Shown here in pieces: positions 9,995-10,414 of a DNA stretch of 10,414 bases. Made by a program: the position numbers and the translations under genes. The DNA is taken from the NCBI GenBank assembly GCA_013695195.1, contig JACDAY010000097.1, positions 1 to 10,414 of the forward strand, written 5' to 3'. The notes below the pieces were generated by a model. It was not told the DNA's origin. It made no database searches and worked only from the letters and a program-made list of their open reading frames with translations. This DNA is from Blastocatellia bacterium (GTDB lineage Bacteria; Acidobacteriota; Blastocatellia; Pyrinomonadales; Pyrinomonadaceae). Position 1 is the stretch's first letter. The number at the start of each line of letters is the position of its first letter.

Positions 9995-10414
9995 ATGGCT
10001 AAAAAAAACAGCAACGACAATAAAAAATTGCAGGATTTGGAAGTGAACCGCGAGGACGGCACGGATCAATTCCTGACCACCAATCATGGACTGCGTATAA
10101 ACGACAATCAAAATTCGTTAAAGGACGGCGAGCGCGGGGCGACACTTCTTGAAGATTTTATTCTCCGCGAAAAGATCACGCATTTCGATCACGAGCGAAT
10201 TCCCGAGCGCATTGTTCACGCCCGCGGAGTGGGCGCTCATGGATATTTTCAGGTTTATGAATCGATGTCGAAATACACCAGAGCGAAATTCCTGAACGAT
10301 CCCAAACGTAAAACTCCTGTGTTTGTGAGATTTTCCACGGTCGCCGGTTCAAAAGGCTCGTCCGATCTGGCCCGCGACGTCCGAGGATTCTCCGTCAAAT
10401 TCTATACCGACGAA
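9995..10414 (+). CDS. katE: Heme catalase, large-subunit (KatE/HPII-like) type, N-terminal part (runs off the right edge)
   Basis: The visible 140 residues belong to a monofunctional heme catalase, which splits hydrogen peroxide into water and oxygen in the cytoplasm. The signature EKITHFDHERIPERIVHARG ends at residue 78 and contains the catalytic His75; AHGYFQVYESMSKYTRAKFL, TPVFVRFSTVAGSKG and DLARDVRGFSVKFYTDE follow. The catalytic Asn, the heme-ligand Tyr and any C-terminal flavodoxin-like domain would lie beyond the window. An N-terminal extension including TTNHGLRI and GATLLEDFILREK is like the large-subunit clade (B. subtilis KatE, E. coli HPII), whereas small-subunit catalases have a shorter start; the clade is therefore likely but not proven. 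The ATG at 9995 is preceded by AAGGGAGG. The gene follows the lysine-rich gene after a 156-base gap with two inverted repeats, so it may have its own promoter. Confidence 0.93.
   Translation, partial: MAKKNSNDNKKLQDLEVNREDGTDQFLTTNHGLRINDNQNSLKDGERGATLLEDFILREKITHFDHERIPERIVHARGVGAHGYFQVYESMSKYTRAKFLNDPKRKTPVFVRFSTVAGSKGSSDLARDVRGFSVKFYTDE

Overview
The window looks like a chromosomal housekeeping segment from a free-living Gram-negative-type bacterium. Nine genes lie in a row on the minus strand and two on the plus strand. My best guess is Acidobacteriota, perhaps Blastocatellia/Pyrinomonadaceae-like. That rests on the style of the Lgt, IleS and dehydrogenase variants, the mix of ATG and TTG starts with often weak Shine-Dalgarno sites, and the crowd of small intergenic repeats. 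It is an inference, not a demonstrated assignment. I see no phage, plasmid, CRISPR, rRNA or tRNA gene.

Reading the minus strand 5'->3' (right to left) the order is: a glucose-1-dehydrogenase-like zinc dehydrogenase (9146-8028), the Clp adaptor clpS (7946-7629), isoleucyl-tRNA synthetase ileS (7384-4484), a small secreted protein of unknown function (4478-4038), a nucleotidyltransferase-fold protein (4034-3399), signal peptidase II lspA (3287-2766), prolipoprotein diacylglyceryl transferase lgt (2664-1864), pseudouridine synthase rluD (1867-872), and the N-terminal part of an exported family GH20 beta-N-acetylhexosaminidase (673 to beyond base 1). ileS, the secreted gene and the nucleotidyltransferase are separated by only 5 and 3 bases, and lgt and rluD overlap by 4 bases, so they probably form co-transcribed blocks. 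lgt and lspA carry out consecutive steps of lipoprotein maturation. On the plus strand, reading away from the dehydrogenase, are a Lys/Ala/Ser-rich histone-H1-like protein with a central glycine zipper (9374-9838) and the start of a large-subunit (KatE-type) catalase (9995 to beyond 10414). This pair may be a stress or stationary-phase module.

The most unusual content is between the genes. At least four kinds of short dispersed repeat can be recognised by comparing the window with itself: a GACTGGA-headed hairpin (three copies whose stems differ by compensating base changes), a GGCAGAAACACGACC element (three copies), a TCAGAACCGCGA element (two copies), and a CCACAGAG-type inverted repeat. 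Three places also show 7-base periodic repeats, one of them inside the rluD coding sequence. Several elements begin exactly at, inside, or within a few bases of a stop codon; in lspA the repeat supplies the last codons and the stop. This resembles REP-type or MITE-type elements that settle at gene ends. No transposase that could move them is in the window.
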